Part shown: in pieces, positions 21,140-31,732 of the stretch
How positions within the stretch are numbered: position 1 is the stretch's first letter
Layout of the letters: every line of letters starts with the position of its first letter
DNA from: Ceratopteris richardii
Lineage: Eukaryota > Streptophyta > Polypodiopsida > Polypodiales > Pteridaceae
Length of the DNA stretch: 64,000 bases
Direction: 5' to 3'
NCBI GenBank assembly: GCA_020310875.1
Contig: CM035407.1
Span: 74,221,404 to 74,285,403 of the forward strand
Position numbers and translations under genes: made by a program
Notes under the pieces: generated by a model
Seen by the model: only the letters and a program-made list of their open reading frames with translations
Told to the model about the DNA's origin: nothing
Database searches by the model: none

Positions 21140-21714
21140 TGAATGAAGATGATTGATGATTGATGATGATGACTAATTATGATGATGATGATCATTGATT
21201 GATGATGATTTATGATTAATAATTGATGATAATGATGATGATGATGATGATGATGATTAAAGATGATGATGATAATAATGATTGAAGGTTGATGATTGAT
21301 GATGATGATGATTAATGATTAGTGATTGATGATGATAATGGTTTATGATGATGGATGATGATGAATAGTGATGATTGATGATGATGATAATGATTATGAT
21401 GATAATGATTATGATGATGATGAATGATGATGACGGTTGATGATCAATAATAATGATTGATGATTAATGAATGATGATGATTGATGATTAATGAATGATG
21501 ATGAATGATAAAATATGATAATTAATGATTGATGAATGATGAATAATGAATGATGAATGATGGATAATGATTGATGAATGATGATGATTGATGATGATAA
21601 ATAATGATGACTCATGATTGAAGATGATGATGATGATAATGATTGATGGTTCATGATGATGATTGATGATGGTGATGATGCTAGAGGATGCTGATGATAC
21701 TGAGGTTGATGCTG
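21140..21714. repeat. Long imperfect GAT/GATT microsatellite
   Basis: About 575 bp of (GAT)n mixed with GATT and AAT units. It follows the gag-like frame directly and lacks stops in some frames, which gives spurious open frames on both strands. Confidence 0.95.
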
Positions 21715-22180
21715 TTGAAGAATAATAAATCAAGGAAATTGAAGGAAAGTTGGATCGATCAACAATGAAGATGGACCAAAATGATTAGGTGAAGTGTTTC
21801 GGATTTGAAATCCGTTTTCTTTCTGAGAGAGCATTTGCATTGCATTTGTGTGTGTGATCAAGATATGTAAGAATTTAAGAAAATCAAATAGGGATTAAGA
21901 TAGCAAATATTTATTATGGTTTTGCATGAAGCATGGACGACTAGAGTTATATGAATGGAATGAGTTAGCATACTAGAGACTTTTGGGAGTGAAAGCTTGG
22001 GAATGTGATGGCATGCTTAAACTAAGTGTGTGTATATGCTAATTGATTTGAATGCTTAGTGAGTGGGATTCTTTGGGTCCTGCTATTTATTTCTTATGAG
22101 ATATTATCTCCATATGGATCATGATTTAGAGAAAACCTTCATACTGAAGGCAATTGTATATGTGTGTGCATGTTGTATAT
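21715..22180. other. Internal non-coding region of the 17-26 kb element
   Basis: No coding potential is seen. It includes a short palindrome CGGATTTGAAATCCG near 21799. This is where pol would lie in an autonomous element. Confidence 0.5.
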
Positions 22181-22420
22181 GTTGCTAGTAGGTGGGTGGA
22201 ACCACCTTGGTCGAGTGACCAAGGCCATGAATTGATGCTAGTCTCATCGTAGACCTGACCTATCTGTTGTCATATGGCTGCATGGGTCGATAGGCAGGTG
22301 AAGTCACTCTGGCCAGGTGGTCAGAGCCATGAGCTGACATCGATTTTATATAGGGCTGATATTGTATGTCATGTGCTATATCGGTTCACCAGACAGATGG
22401 GGTAAACTTGGCCAAATTAA
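22181..22420 (+). repeat. Tandem 102-bp units, each with a conserved stem-loop
   Basis: Unit 1 has arms CCTTGGTC (22205-22212) and GACCAAGG (22217-22224) around the loop GAGT. Unit 2, exactly 102 bp later, has CTCTGGCC (22307-22314) and GGTCAGAG (22319-22326) around AGGT. Three of eight pairs differ by compensatory double changes and one becomes G-U. A third unit keeps only the 5' arm (CTTGGCC at 22407-22413). Both intact stems are followed by the conserved phrase CCATGA. The pattern suggests an RNA structure in the element transcript, located between the gag region and the polypurine tract. Confidence 0.7.
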
Positions 22421-22429
22421 TTTATGAAA

Positions 22430-22893
22430 TAAAAATAAAAAGAAAAATATTGAGCTGAGATGAACCGAAAAATAAAAGAAAAGAAAAAGAAAGAGAAAAA
22501 GCAAAATCAAAAAGTAAAAGAAAATAAAAAAGATCTTATGGAGAGTTAGAGAGCAGGAGATAAGTAGGAGAACTAGGGCATATTCTACAAACCGAGTTAG
22601 TGAAAGCTTCGTATATACTAGTAATTAGGATAAGTTGCTGGATCTCAATGAGTTGAACAAACAAAAGATCGAGAAAGCAAATGGTTTATTCATATGATTA
22701 CTTGTCGGATTGCAGAAGCAAAAACATAGTATGACGTTTGTGAAGCTTGCAGCTACTTAATTTTCTAAAATTTTATACTAATCTTTATAAAGTTGCATGG
22801 AGTGCATGAAATCATGTTTCAAATTTTGAAAAGAAAAACCTAAAAAGTAAAAAGAGTTTCAAAAGAATCCTGATATGCTTCTGTTGGATTTTG
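22430..22893. other. A-rich non-coding stretch before the polypurine tract
   Basis: The stretch is rich in AAAAG and AAGAAA on the plus strand. No gene is visible. Confidence 0.5.
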
Positions 22894-22918
22894 CACGTCG
22901 GCCCATCGGAACGACGTG
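22894..22918 (+). other. Perfect 7-bp hairpin before the polypurine tract
   Basis: CACGTCG at 22894-22900 and CGACGTG at 22912-22918 pair perfectly around an 11-base loop, ending eight bases before the polypurine tract. Confidence 0.6.
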
Positions 22919-22925
22919 TAGGTTT

Positions 22926-22937
22926 AGTGGGGGCGAA
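22926..22937 (+). other. Polypurine tract of the 17-26 kb element
   Basis: AGTGGGGGCGAA lies directly before TGTCAGGACG, the presumed LTR start. A G-rich tract followed by TG is the expected junction of an LTR retrotransposon. Confidence 0.7.
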
Positions 22938-24264
22938 TGTCAGGACGAAATCCTTCAGGGAAGTGTACTCTGATTTCAATATGATGTTTTGACCAAGAAA
23001 GAGTTATAAACTATGCATGTTTCTGTTGATTTAATTGATTATGAGATGCGAAATATATTTGATCTTTGAAACCTTTTGAAACCACTTGAAAATTTGAGTT
23101 TTATCCCATAGATACCCTAGGTAAAACCCTTAAAAATAATTAATTTATGAATATCCGATGTGAAACCAAAAACTTTAATTCAGGAAAAATAAAAAAGGCC
23201 ATAAAAAAATAGAAAGTTTGAGAGGAGATTAGAAGAATCTAGAAGAATGTCTTAGGGGGAATACGTGGCCAATCCTCATTTATTCCTCCTCGTGGATCTT
23301 CGTTGTGGACCTTTTTCAGAAAGGACATAAGTGTCTGCCATAGCTAAGCAAGCTCATCCCGGGTATTCGTTAGTTTTTATGATGTGACAAAGACAAGGAG
23401 CATAAGATTTTGTATGCTTGTTTATCTCTGTGTACTGCTTTTTATTATCATCATAGTTCGATTAAAATACTTCAAAGGCTATGGTAGAACTTATGTACAT
23501 AGAGCACGAAAGGATGCGCTGTGTGAGAGGGAGATAAAGGCAAACACGCAACGCACAAGTAACTTCGGATGAGGAGAGAGAGATGATTTTCTACTCCTCA
23601 CACACCAGACTGATATGGCGCACCAACGACGCGAAGAGAGAGATTGAAGTTCGTACACAGAGAGAAGTGAGGGAGGTATGATGCTCGCGTGGGTAGAGAG
23701 AGAGAGAGCCACGTGGAGATCTCTGGCGGTGGTGCATCGCAGAAGATAGAGTGGATATGACGCTGGAGAGACGTCAGCTTGCGCACGGATAGATACGACG
23801 GTTATAACGGCCAGAGAGAGAGAGGGGGGTGGGGAGAGAGAGATGCAGGGAGCTGGGCAGCACGTTGAGCACCTCTGTAGGGGGCGTGATATCGCAAGAG
23901 AGAACTTCGTGGAGAGAGATTCATGGATAGAGGAGATCAGCGCTGTCGGCTGCTACGCATCACGCATGTTGGGAGAGAGAAAGAGGCGGTTGTATACGGC
24001 AAGAGAGAGAGAGAGAAATAGAGAGAGAGAGAACAGGGGCACTACTCTGGTATGAAGCTGCAGAAGGTAGACGATGCAGAAGAAGAAGAAGAGAGAGAGA
24101 GAAGAAGAAAACCATGGCGGTGAAGAGAGAAAAACGGAGATGGTAGATCGGGTCGATGCGCACTGATGAGAGAGACAGAGAGTGAGAGAGAGAAGGAAGA
24201 GAGAAAGATGACTGCTAACGATTCGCCACAGAGATGATGATGCAAGCGAGGCGTAGAAGGAAGG

Positions 24265-24265
24265 A

Positions 24266-24323
<58 letters not shown>
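24265..24323. repeat. (GA)n microsatellite in the 3' LTR
   Basis: About 59 bp of GA dinucleotides at the position that matches 17515-17557 in the 5' LTR. Confidence 0.9.
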
Positions 24324-24326
<3 letters not shown>

Positions 24327-25683
24327 CAATAGTTCACTATGAGAAAGCTCTATGGATGCTTCGATGGAGAGGGTCTGCATAAGACTCTTGGTCCATGGCA
24401 GAAGAAGGCTCAAGATGAGGATGCAAAACATTGTATTGCTCAAGATAATGATGTAGAACATTATATTGAATGTTGTAGCATGAACATACCTTATATTGAG
24501 GAAAATAAGGTAAGAGAATGAGACAATGCGAGAAAGAGGGGCAATCACATTGTCATCGGGGGCCACGTAATAGTTGATTTATATATGAAATTGTTTAAAA
24601 AACACAATGAATCAAAACATACTTGAAATGTCAAACTTTTCTTTTCAGGAAAGATCCGTAAGAGGCGAGTGCCAAGAGTTTAGCTTGGAAGTTAATAGAC
24701 GGTTGGCACAAAATTCTAACATGATGTGGTGTCCCTAGGGAACCAATATTATAAGAGAAGGTCCGAACTCTTGGAATTGAGAAACGATGATCTTTATCTA
24801 TCAAAGGAAAAGGGACCGCCAAGTCAATAGCTCTCTTGCCTTCTTCTATAATAGTAGTAACAAAGCAAGCACTAGTTGAATTGCATGGTGATCGATCAAG
24901 CAAGGGTTGGAAATCAATAATTCCTATCATCAACAAAGCTTAATTATCAACAAGGAATGCCGATTAAAGGAGAAATATTAGGAGAACACGAGTAAAAAAA
25001 TAGTTTTGCTCATCCTTGCTATAAGCAATCTTCAGTCTCTCAAATGGATCTTCTATGTCACGAAGATATTTTAATAGAGAAGGAAATTTTGATCACTACC
25101 AATAAAAGTTGGGATTCTAAGAGAAGAAATCAGGGCAAACTCATGTTTATATATATATTTCATGCTTGAGTTTTATGACGTGCTTCATTCAAGCCAAGGG
25201 TTATCTTGCGTTACCTTAAGTCAGAATAATTTATTGACCATTTTAATATGAAAAGATATAAAAAGAAGTCAGTAAATAGAAATAAACTATGTAAATAAAA
25301 AAAGAGAGGATGATTTTTTTTAAGTGTGTTCTATTCTTTTCACATGTACTATTTTTTTTTTCTTACCCCTCATGGATCTTCCTTTTGCATCTACTCTCCA
25401 GGTTGGGCCGATTGATGATTTTGGAGATTATATGAAGTGAAGAAAGTGATTGAAGATCAAAGTAAAGAGTATTACCCCCCGGTGGATCTCCTGTATGGAT
25501 CTTCTTTCCATGTTGGGCCGGTTCATGATTTTGGAGATTATATGAAGTGAAGAAAGTGATTCAAGACCGAAGTAAAGAGTACTTCCCATAGAGAGAAGCC
25601 AAGAAGTGATTGAAGAAAGAGAGAAGCAAAGAAGTATAGCTTGGATCGCAAAGACCGAAGCCGAAAATCCGTGGGCGCCTTCT

Positions 25684-25866
25684 TGCATTGTAGTGGGAAG
25701 TCTACACTATATTACCTCATCCGCACTATAGCGGCCTACTGTATGCACTTGATCTGCAATATAGCGTCTTATATTTGTATTCAACGATTCGCACTATAGC
25801 GGCGTATTGTATCATCGATCCGCACTATAGCGGTATACTGTATTACCTGATCTGCACTGTAGGGAG
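25684..25866 (+). repeat. Dyad array in the 3' LTR
   Basis: Perfect CCGCACTATAGCGG copies lie at 25721-25734 and 25820-25833, with TCGCACTATAGCGG at 25789-25802 and weaker variants near 25684, 25754 and 25852. This is a single-unit version of the array at 18915-19354. Confidence 0.75.
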
Positions 25867-26099
25867 CCTATTGTAACACTAATCTATATTATTGATATTT
25901 ATTGGAGGAATCCAGGTGTATCGCTGAGCATTGTAGTTTCCTTCTGCAGTGTATTTGGAATTTTCATCCTACGACACTTATGAGCACACACGCACTCCCA
26001 GTGCCCAGATGCCGCTCGCCGGATGTGGGGACGAGGTACACAAGGGTCTGATCCAACTCCACGCCAACTTCCCCATCACTAGACCTCCTTATCTTCCGG

Positions 26100-26305
26100 A
26101 CAACGCGAACAAGCACAAGGAAGAAGAAGAAGCTTGGAGCACAATGCGCAATACTAAATGTATTACCACTAGGATGTACAAAGATAAGTAACCCGTTAGG
26201 GCAATAGGTGTATATACAAGACAAGGGAAAACCTCCTAAAGTGGGAAAAAAGTGTCCCAATGGTCCTATTGTGTTCAGACACTTCACAACCTAAATATAT
26301 CAATA
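26100..26305 (-). repeat. 3' LTR of copy A3, truncated
   Basis: Plus-strand text from AAGCACAAGGAAGAAGAAG to ATATATCAATA aligns with the LTR at 9010-9240, missing its first bases. Confidence 0.75.
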
Positions 26306-26369
26306 AATCCCCCCGAGGACTGATGCGGTGAACAAGGAGCTTGCACTCATGTATAAGGAAATGCCAAGC

Positions 26370-26960
26370 TATGTGGAATCAATTTGCTAAAGGAAGTAAG
26401 CCCAAACCTTTGTGCAAAGCTTCACACTTGTCCTAGGTAGAGCTTTTGTGAAAAGGTCTGCAATGTTCTTTTGCATAAGTATATATACCAAGTTGATCTC
26501 TCCTGCAAGGAACCTCTTCCCAGCATAATGATAATGCACCTCAATTTTCTTATTGCGAGCATGGAAGATAGGGTTCCTCGCAATTCAGAATGCACTCTGA
26601 CTGTTAGTGAAGATGCCGGTGATAGAAAACTGACCAACACCCAAATCAACCATAAGGCATTCGAGCCACACACTCAATAGTGGCTTTGAAAGCTTCCCTA
26701 TACTCAATCTCACAACTAGACGTGGCCACAAAAGGTTGCCTCTTGCTAAACCAAGATATACATGAGCTACCAAGAATGAAGCAAAAGCCACTTGTGGACA
26801 CACGACTGTCATAGCAACCAATCTAGTCAGAGTCAGAAAAAAGCATGTAAATCTAGCGGTAGTGATCCCTTCTTGGGATAAAACAATCCAAGTAGTTGGG
26901 TACCACTCAAGTACTAAAGACACGCTTAAGCGTTTGCCAATGATTGACACCTGGGCAATG
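26370..26960 (-). pseudogene. Copia RNase H (copy A3)
   Basis: The minus-strand reading in mixed frames resembles that at 4350-4830: a polypurine-proximal region, FTNSQSAF-like text for the catalytic FIDSQ segment near 26590, and YLGLARGNLLW in a shifted frame for SWLSKKQ. It is more decayed than copies A2 and A4. Confidence 0.65.
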
Positions 26961-27790
26961 CATAAACTTGATCATCTGTGAGATAGCAAATTGAATATGT
27001 GGCCGAGTAATGCATACGTAAATCAAGCATCCAACAACTTGCTAATAGAGATCAGCATCAAATGCATCCCTAGCATCATGAAGACTCAATCATAAACTTG
27101 TGTCCATAGGACTGGCAATAGGTTTGTAGTCTTCAAGGCCAAAACGTTGCAACTTGCATAAATCGAATGCCCAAATAATGATGCAAATGTCGCAAATCAA
27201 ACATCTCAAATGAGGCATGCAAATCAACCTTAAAATTAGAAATATGCTTCTTATGAGGACTAGTGAGAAACATGTCATCAGCATACATAACAATGATCAG
27301 AAGCACATCATTAGCATGCTTAACATAAAAGGTGCTCTCTATTGGAGTGTTCTCAAAACCATATGCAATCAGGCAGTGATGTATTTTTTCATACCAAGCA
27401 CATGGTGCTTATTTCATCTCATATAATGCCTTTTTCAACCTGCACACCTGGTTTTCATGGCCTATCTACACAAATCCACGGGGATGAAAAACATTCACTT
27501 CTTCATGCAATTCACCATTCAGAAATGTAGACTTAATGTCCAACTAATGTACATTCCAATCATGATGAGTTGCAAGTGCACAGATGCTATGAAGAGTAGT
27601 CATTTGCCATGTAGGTGCAAAGGTGTCATCAAAATCAATGCCTATTTTCTATGCATAATTCTTTGCAGCAAGCCTAGCCTTACACCCGTTAACTATCCAT
27701 TTGGCTTACGCTTCAGCTTGTATACACACTTGGTGCCCATGGCCTTCTTGCAAGGGGCAAGTCATAAACACGAGATACCATTTTTCATGA
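26960..27790 (-). pseudogene. Copia reverse transcriptase (copy A3)
   Basis: Blocks matching copies A2 and A4 appear in broken frames: the phrase for GLEDYKPIASPMDTSL at 27095-27140, ANDVLLIIVMYADDMFL near 27265-27310 (the YVDD box is now YADD), and the LNGELHEEVNVF-like block near 27490-27525. Deletions and frameshifts occur about every 100 bp. Confidence 0.7.
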
Positions 27791-27800
27791 TAGCATCATA

Positions 27801-28935
27801 AACTTATGGAACCAATAATCACATTGTCGGAATGATTTCATCCTTCGAATTGACATACAAAGAAAAGTAAAAATTTTTACTTCTAGAGTGGATATCTCTA
27901 AAACTCTCTCAAACATTTTCTATAAGATTTTTTATTTAACTAATGTTTCTCTTGTACCTGTAGGCAAAAAATCTATGAAGATGTAAGTTGATCAAGGACC
28001 TCATCATTAAATTCTTTATGTTTATGATATTGTATATGATTGAATGGATACAAGTTATAAGCTTCAAAATATTTAACCTTGCCTATGTATGCTTATCATG
28101 GGTATGATTAAGTATGTGGCCATGTGTATGTAAGTGCATTAATGTTGGATGCATGGTTAAGAAGGTATTGTAATGTATATGAGGCTATACATTTGTATTT
28201 ATGAGATTGCATGTGTTTTTGTTTATGAGATTGCATCTATAGATTGAAATATTTATGAATCTATGTATGTCCAAACATGCTCTTAACCTTATATGCCTAT
28301 GATTGTCTGCTATGGAAAGCATACGTGTGCATGTGAGCTTCTATATATATCGATATTATGAGTGATTTTCTAATATGTTTCTTTACAGGTATTCTTCTCC
28401 CTCCCCTCAGTTACTGTTACGCAGAGAGAGAGGAGAGAGAAAGAGGGAGAGAGAGAGAGATAGAGAGATGAGAAGAGACAACTCCTTGCTATAGATGATC
28501 GTGTAGGACAGAGGCTATTGTAGATAGGACATCGCATGATGCACAAAGATAGAGCATCTATTGTGATAGAAAGGGAGCGCATTTCTTATCCTTCTTGGAT
28601 GTTATGAACAAATGTACAGCACTTCGTAGAGCTAGAGAGAGAGATATTCTTTGCTCCCCCTCCCTCGCCTGCCTATTGATGAGGTTGCACACAAAGAGAG
28701 AGAGTCCTGACAACGTTCCTTGTCAAGGCCAGACACGATTTGCTTTGCCGCCTAGTGTTCAACTTCTGTAAAATACATGAAGCGGGAGCACCCTACAGAC
28801 CAATAGTTCAAATAGTGAGACCTTCTCATTAATCCTCATCATCGCGTTTATGAAACTCCTTCTTTTTTCTTTCCACTTTCATCGTCCGTGACAGAAGAAG
28901 TCGAGTCAAGGGAGTGGGGGCTAAGGATGTCCGGG
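27801..28935. other. Unassigned AT-rich then GA-rich sequence
   Basis: 27801-28380 is AT-rich without a gene. 28400-28720 has GA-rich stretches similar in composition to the LTR at 23500-24250. At 28900-28922 GTCAAGGGAGTGGGGGCTAAGG resembles a gypsy polypurine tract, but no LTR start can be confirmed because copia D2 begins at 28936. Confidence 0.4.
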
Positions 28936-29971
28936 TGATGGAGAGTGTTAATTTCCAAAAGAACAAGTTATTCTTGAAGTTAGAGCACCTCTATATCCAG
29001 AATAACTTAAAACCTTCACCAATTTGGAGGATCAATACTCAACTATCCAAATCTAGAACAAACTGTGAAGAAGATGACTACACAGAAAGTCTGTTGTACA
29101 TAACTCATTCATTGACTTATCAAATGTGTAAGGTTTTTTATAAAACATTGTACAAGGTGTTTCCTATAGTTTGCACACCTCATCCAAGTTAAATCATTCC
29201 AAAAGACTCAATAGATCTTGAGAAATGATCTCAACAAGTCACCTATGTCTAAAACTGTAGTTCTTTACAGTCGACTTTGACACCTGCAACTTCTAAAGCT
29301 TGGTTCTCCCAAACTAGAACCCATTTATGCAAATGCTTTTATCCATAGATGGCTTACCTCCCAAATTAGATTTTGACTCCTCGTTTGTGCAAAACTTTAT
29401 ACTATGCACTCAGAACTGACCATTTCTTTGACCATCGAGATTGCGTCTGTTTCAAAAGACACTCAACACTTCCTCACATATGAATGTTCCTACTCATAAT
29501 TCTCACAGCCTTTTTACACTTAGGCTCTCAAAATTTAACCATAGACTCATCAAATATGGAATTAGATACCTACAAAAGGATTCTTGAATTAATCAAGCAC
29601 AGAAGGAGAACACATAGAAAAATCAGACGTAATTTTTCTTCATTATTAATTAGAAAAGTTTACAACTAGATGAGAGAGCTATTTTACTCACTTCACAAGT
29701 GTCTAATGAATTCTAATTCTCTTCAATTCTTGTTCTCTCACACTCTCTCATATTTGCCCCGACATTTTTCCTTGTATATATAGGCAAATATGTACAAGCT
29801 CATAACCATACAAAAGTATAAGTGAGCTAACTCTAAGTTAATGTACATATGTATACACATCTTCATTCTCTGAACATGTACTTTCTTGATGCTTCATATC
29901 TTGACCTTCGCTTCAATCCTTGACTTCAAAACTTCATCAAAACTTCAACTGTTGATTGCCTTGCACCAACA
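28936..29971 (-). repeat. 3' LTR of family D (1036 bp, complete)
   Basis: On the minus strand it starts TGTTGGTGCAAGG right after the polypurine tract and ends CTCTCCATCA. The same end is followed by GTGGTATCAGAGC in copy D1 (41071-41089), which fixes the boundary; here flanking DNA CCCGGACATCC follows instead. Confidence 0.85.
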
Positions 29972-29985
29972 ACTCCCCCCAATCA
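29972..29985 (-). other. Polypurine tract, family D
   Basis: On the minus strand GATTGGGGGGAGT lies directly before the LTR start TGTTGG. Confidence 0.8.
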
Positions 29986-29986
29986 T

Positions 29987-31009
29987 CAATTGAGGTTTTC
30001 TCTATCTTCTTTATACCAGCCATGTCTTTGAATCTCTGTAGCTTTGATCCATCCAAGCTTTTGGTTAACATATCAGCTATCTTATCTTTTGTTGAAGTAT
30101 GTATGACTTTAATCTCCTTATCCATCACCTTCTCTCTTAGAAAATGATACTGAATCTCAATGTGTTTAGTCATGGCATGAAAAACAGGATTAGCAACTAA
30201 ATACAATGAACTCATGTTATCTCCATGAATAGTGGGTGTACTGTGAACGATGTCAAAACTCTTCATAAGAGTCTTAAGCCATATCACTTCCTTTGCAGCT
30301 TCAACCATACCTTTGCACTCAGCCTCTGTAGATGATAAAGCAACTGTGTGTTTCTTCTTTGAACACCATGAAACTAACTTATCTCCCACATAACACAAAT
30401 ATCCATAAGTTGATCTCCTATCATTAGGACTACCTGCCCAATCTGTATCACTGTATATCTTGATGTTTGTATCTGATGTAAAACCATAATAAAAACCTTC
30501 TTTGAGTGTACCTTGAATGTACCTCAACACCCTTTGTCGTGCAACCCAATGTTCTTTTCTAGGACAATGCATGAATTGAGGCAACACTCCTACTGCATAT
30601 GACAAGTCCGGCCTAGTTAATGTAGCATAGATTAGACTACCAACCAAACTTTGATATAGCTTCATGTCCTTGAATTCTTCTTCTCCATATCTGCTCAATT
30701 TGTGATTCACTTCCATTGGAGTAGGTGCTACCCTGCAATCATCCATTTTAAACTTGATCAACAAGTTTTTCAAATACCTTACTTGAGTTACATATACTCC
30801 ATGTTGAGTGTATGAGATCTCCATGCCCAAGAAATATGACAAATCTTCCAAGCACTAATCTTGAACTCTTTCTCCATTTGCTTCTTTAGGCTTTGAATTC
30901 CTTTCTCATCTGTACCTGTAAGAATTATATCATAAACATATATACACATGTAAATGAACCCATCATCACTTGCTTTAACAAGCAAGATACCAAGACAATT
31001 AAACTTCAC
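29987..31009 (-). pseudogene. Family D reverse transcriptase end and RNase H (copy D2)
   Basis: The main open frame (29937-30851, 304 codons) has no internal stop. It reads SYFLGMEISYTQHGVYVTQV, then LVGSLIYATLTRPDLSYAVG, IKIYSDTDWAGSPNDRRSTY (first RNase H acidic motif), VSWCSKKKHTVALSSTEAEC, NPVFHAMTKHIEIQYHFLRE and ADMLTKSLDGSKLQRF, and runs into the LTR. The upstream frame at 30788-31009 carries MCIYVYDIILTGTDEKGIQS, where the active-site YVDD has become YVYD, and a frameshift joins the two. Good preservation but a broken active site and missing 5' half make it a pseudogene. Confidence 0.85.
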
Positions 31010-31010
31010 C

Positions 31011-31732
31011 TACAAGAAACTTAAAGGTAACGGTTATTAAGTTTCATTTACATTTGCACAAAAATTTTACATACGTCACTTGCCCTTGCTGAACATAAAA
31101 GGATTGTTTTCATTTCACATTGCATTAGGACAGAGTCATTACATTTGCATTTGCAAATAATTAAAACAACATAAAAAGACTATTTTTTAGCATTGCATTC
31201 AGAATGATACTAATTGCATGGTAGATTATAGGTCTCTTTTTTATTTTTGAAAAACAAAGAAAAACTTTAGAACATGCATTAGAATTTACTTTTATACTGC
31301 AAGAAAGGATTTCTATTCTAGAAAGTTAGTGTTAGTTTCTCTATTTAGTTATTTACCATTATTTCCAATTTTTTTCCTATTTTTTAGTACTACATAAAAT
31401 TATAAAAACAAATTAAGAAAAAAGTTATAAAAATATATAAAAATACAATTTTCATTAAAGTAAATTTTAGGGTAAAAAACTCAAAGGTTAGAAAGAAAAA
31501 CACAAAAACAAAACATCAATTTAGACTAGAGTAATTACAATCTGGAGACTAAAGTCAAAAAGATTTTAAATATATTGATAAACGAAAATATAAGTAGAAA
31601 AGCCTAGGTTTAAGTTAAGTAAAAACTGTTGGCTTTCTCTTCTAGAGATAGTTTAAGACAAATTAGAGAGCTATTAGAGTCCGCTATTATAGACTTACTA
31701 CTCCATTCTAGGTGATATCAAGAATTCAAGAT
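31011..31732. other. AT-rich non-coding leader-like sequence
   Basis: Strongly AT-rich, no gene. Its position directly upstream of a gypsy-type gag suggests it could be the leader or LTR of that element, but no ends are identifiable. Confidence 0.4.

Larger units (their letters stand above)
17141..26099 (+). mobile_element. Large non-autonomous LTR retrotransposon with gag-like ORF, no pol
   Basis: Two long direct repeats (17141-about 19683 and 22938-26099) flank about 3.3 kb of internal DNA. The internal part holds a stop-containing CCHC reading frame (19985-20707), a GAT microsatellite, tandem hairpins and a polypurine tract AGTGGGGGCGAA directly before TGTCAGGACGAAATCC, the start of the 3' LTR. 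No protease, reverse transcriptase or integrase is visible anywhere between the repeats. This layout matches what is called a LARD or TR-GAG element: mobilised in trans by an autonomous partner. The partner is not in the window. The 5' end of the 5' LTR and the 3' end of the 3' LTR are both damaged, so target duplications cannot be read. Confidence 0.65.
22938..26099 (+). repeat. 3' LTR of the 17-26 kb element (about 3.16 kb)
   Basis: It starts TGTCAGGACGAAATCC after the polypurine tract. It matches the 5' LTR remnant over 24193-25990, and again at 26000-26095 (matching 19585-19683). It carries a (GA)n tract, the dyad array and a TTTATATATATATTTCATGC box near 25150. The outer end is lost at the junction with a truncated family A LTR at about 26100. 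Several open frames in this region come only from the GA-rich composition. Confidence 0.65.
26100..27800 (-). mobile_element. Ty1/copia family A, copy A3, 3' fragment
   Basis: A minus-strand fragment with a 3' LTR (26100-26305, outer end missing), polypurine tract (26306-26320), RNase H and most of reverse transcriptase. It breaks off at about 27800, in the position of the integrase to reverse transcriptase linker. It abuts the damaged 3' LTR of the 17-26 kb element. Confidence 0.8.
28936..31010 (-). mobile_element. Ty1/copia family D, copy D2, 3' half
   Basis: A minus-strand fragment with a complete 1036-bp 3' LTR (28936-29971), polypurine tract (29972-29985), RNase H and the C-terminal part of reverse transcriptase. 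It is cut at about 31010 just upstream of the active-site box. It is very similar to copy D1 (42700-43348), so this family was active more recently than family A. Confidence 0.85.

Noticed and set aside
21409-21733. Serine-histidine-rich open frames on the minus strand
   Set aside because: They lie wholly within the GAT/GATT microsatellite.
24042-24566. Open frame of 174 codons on the minus strand
   Set aside because: Most of it is Ser-Leu repeats encoded by (GA)n in an LTR, and the matching LTR does not keep the frame.
28900-28935. Gypsy polypurine tract and LTR start before 28936
   Set aside because: The G-rich run is suggestive, but the adjoining LTR is clearly the copia family D 3' LTR, and no gypsy LTR can be defined.
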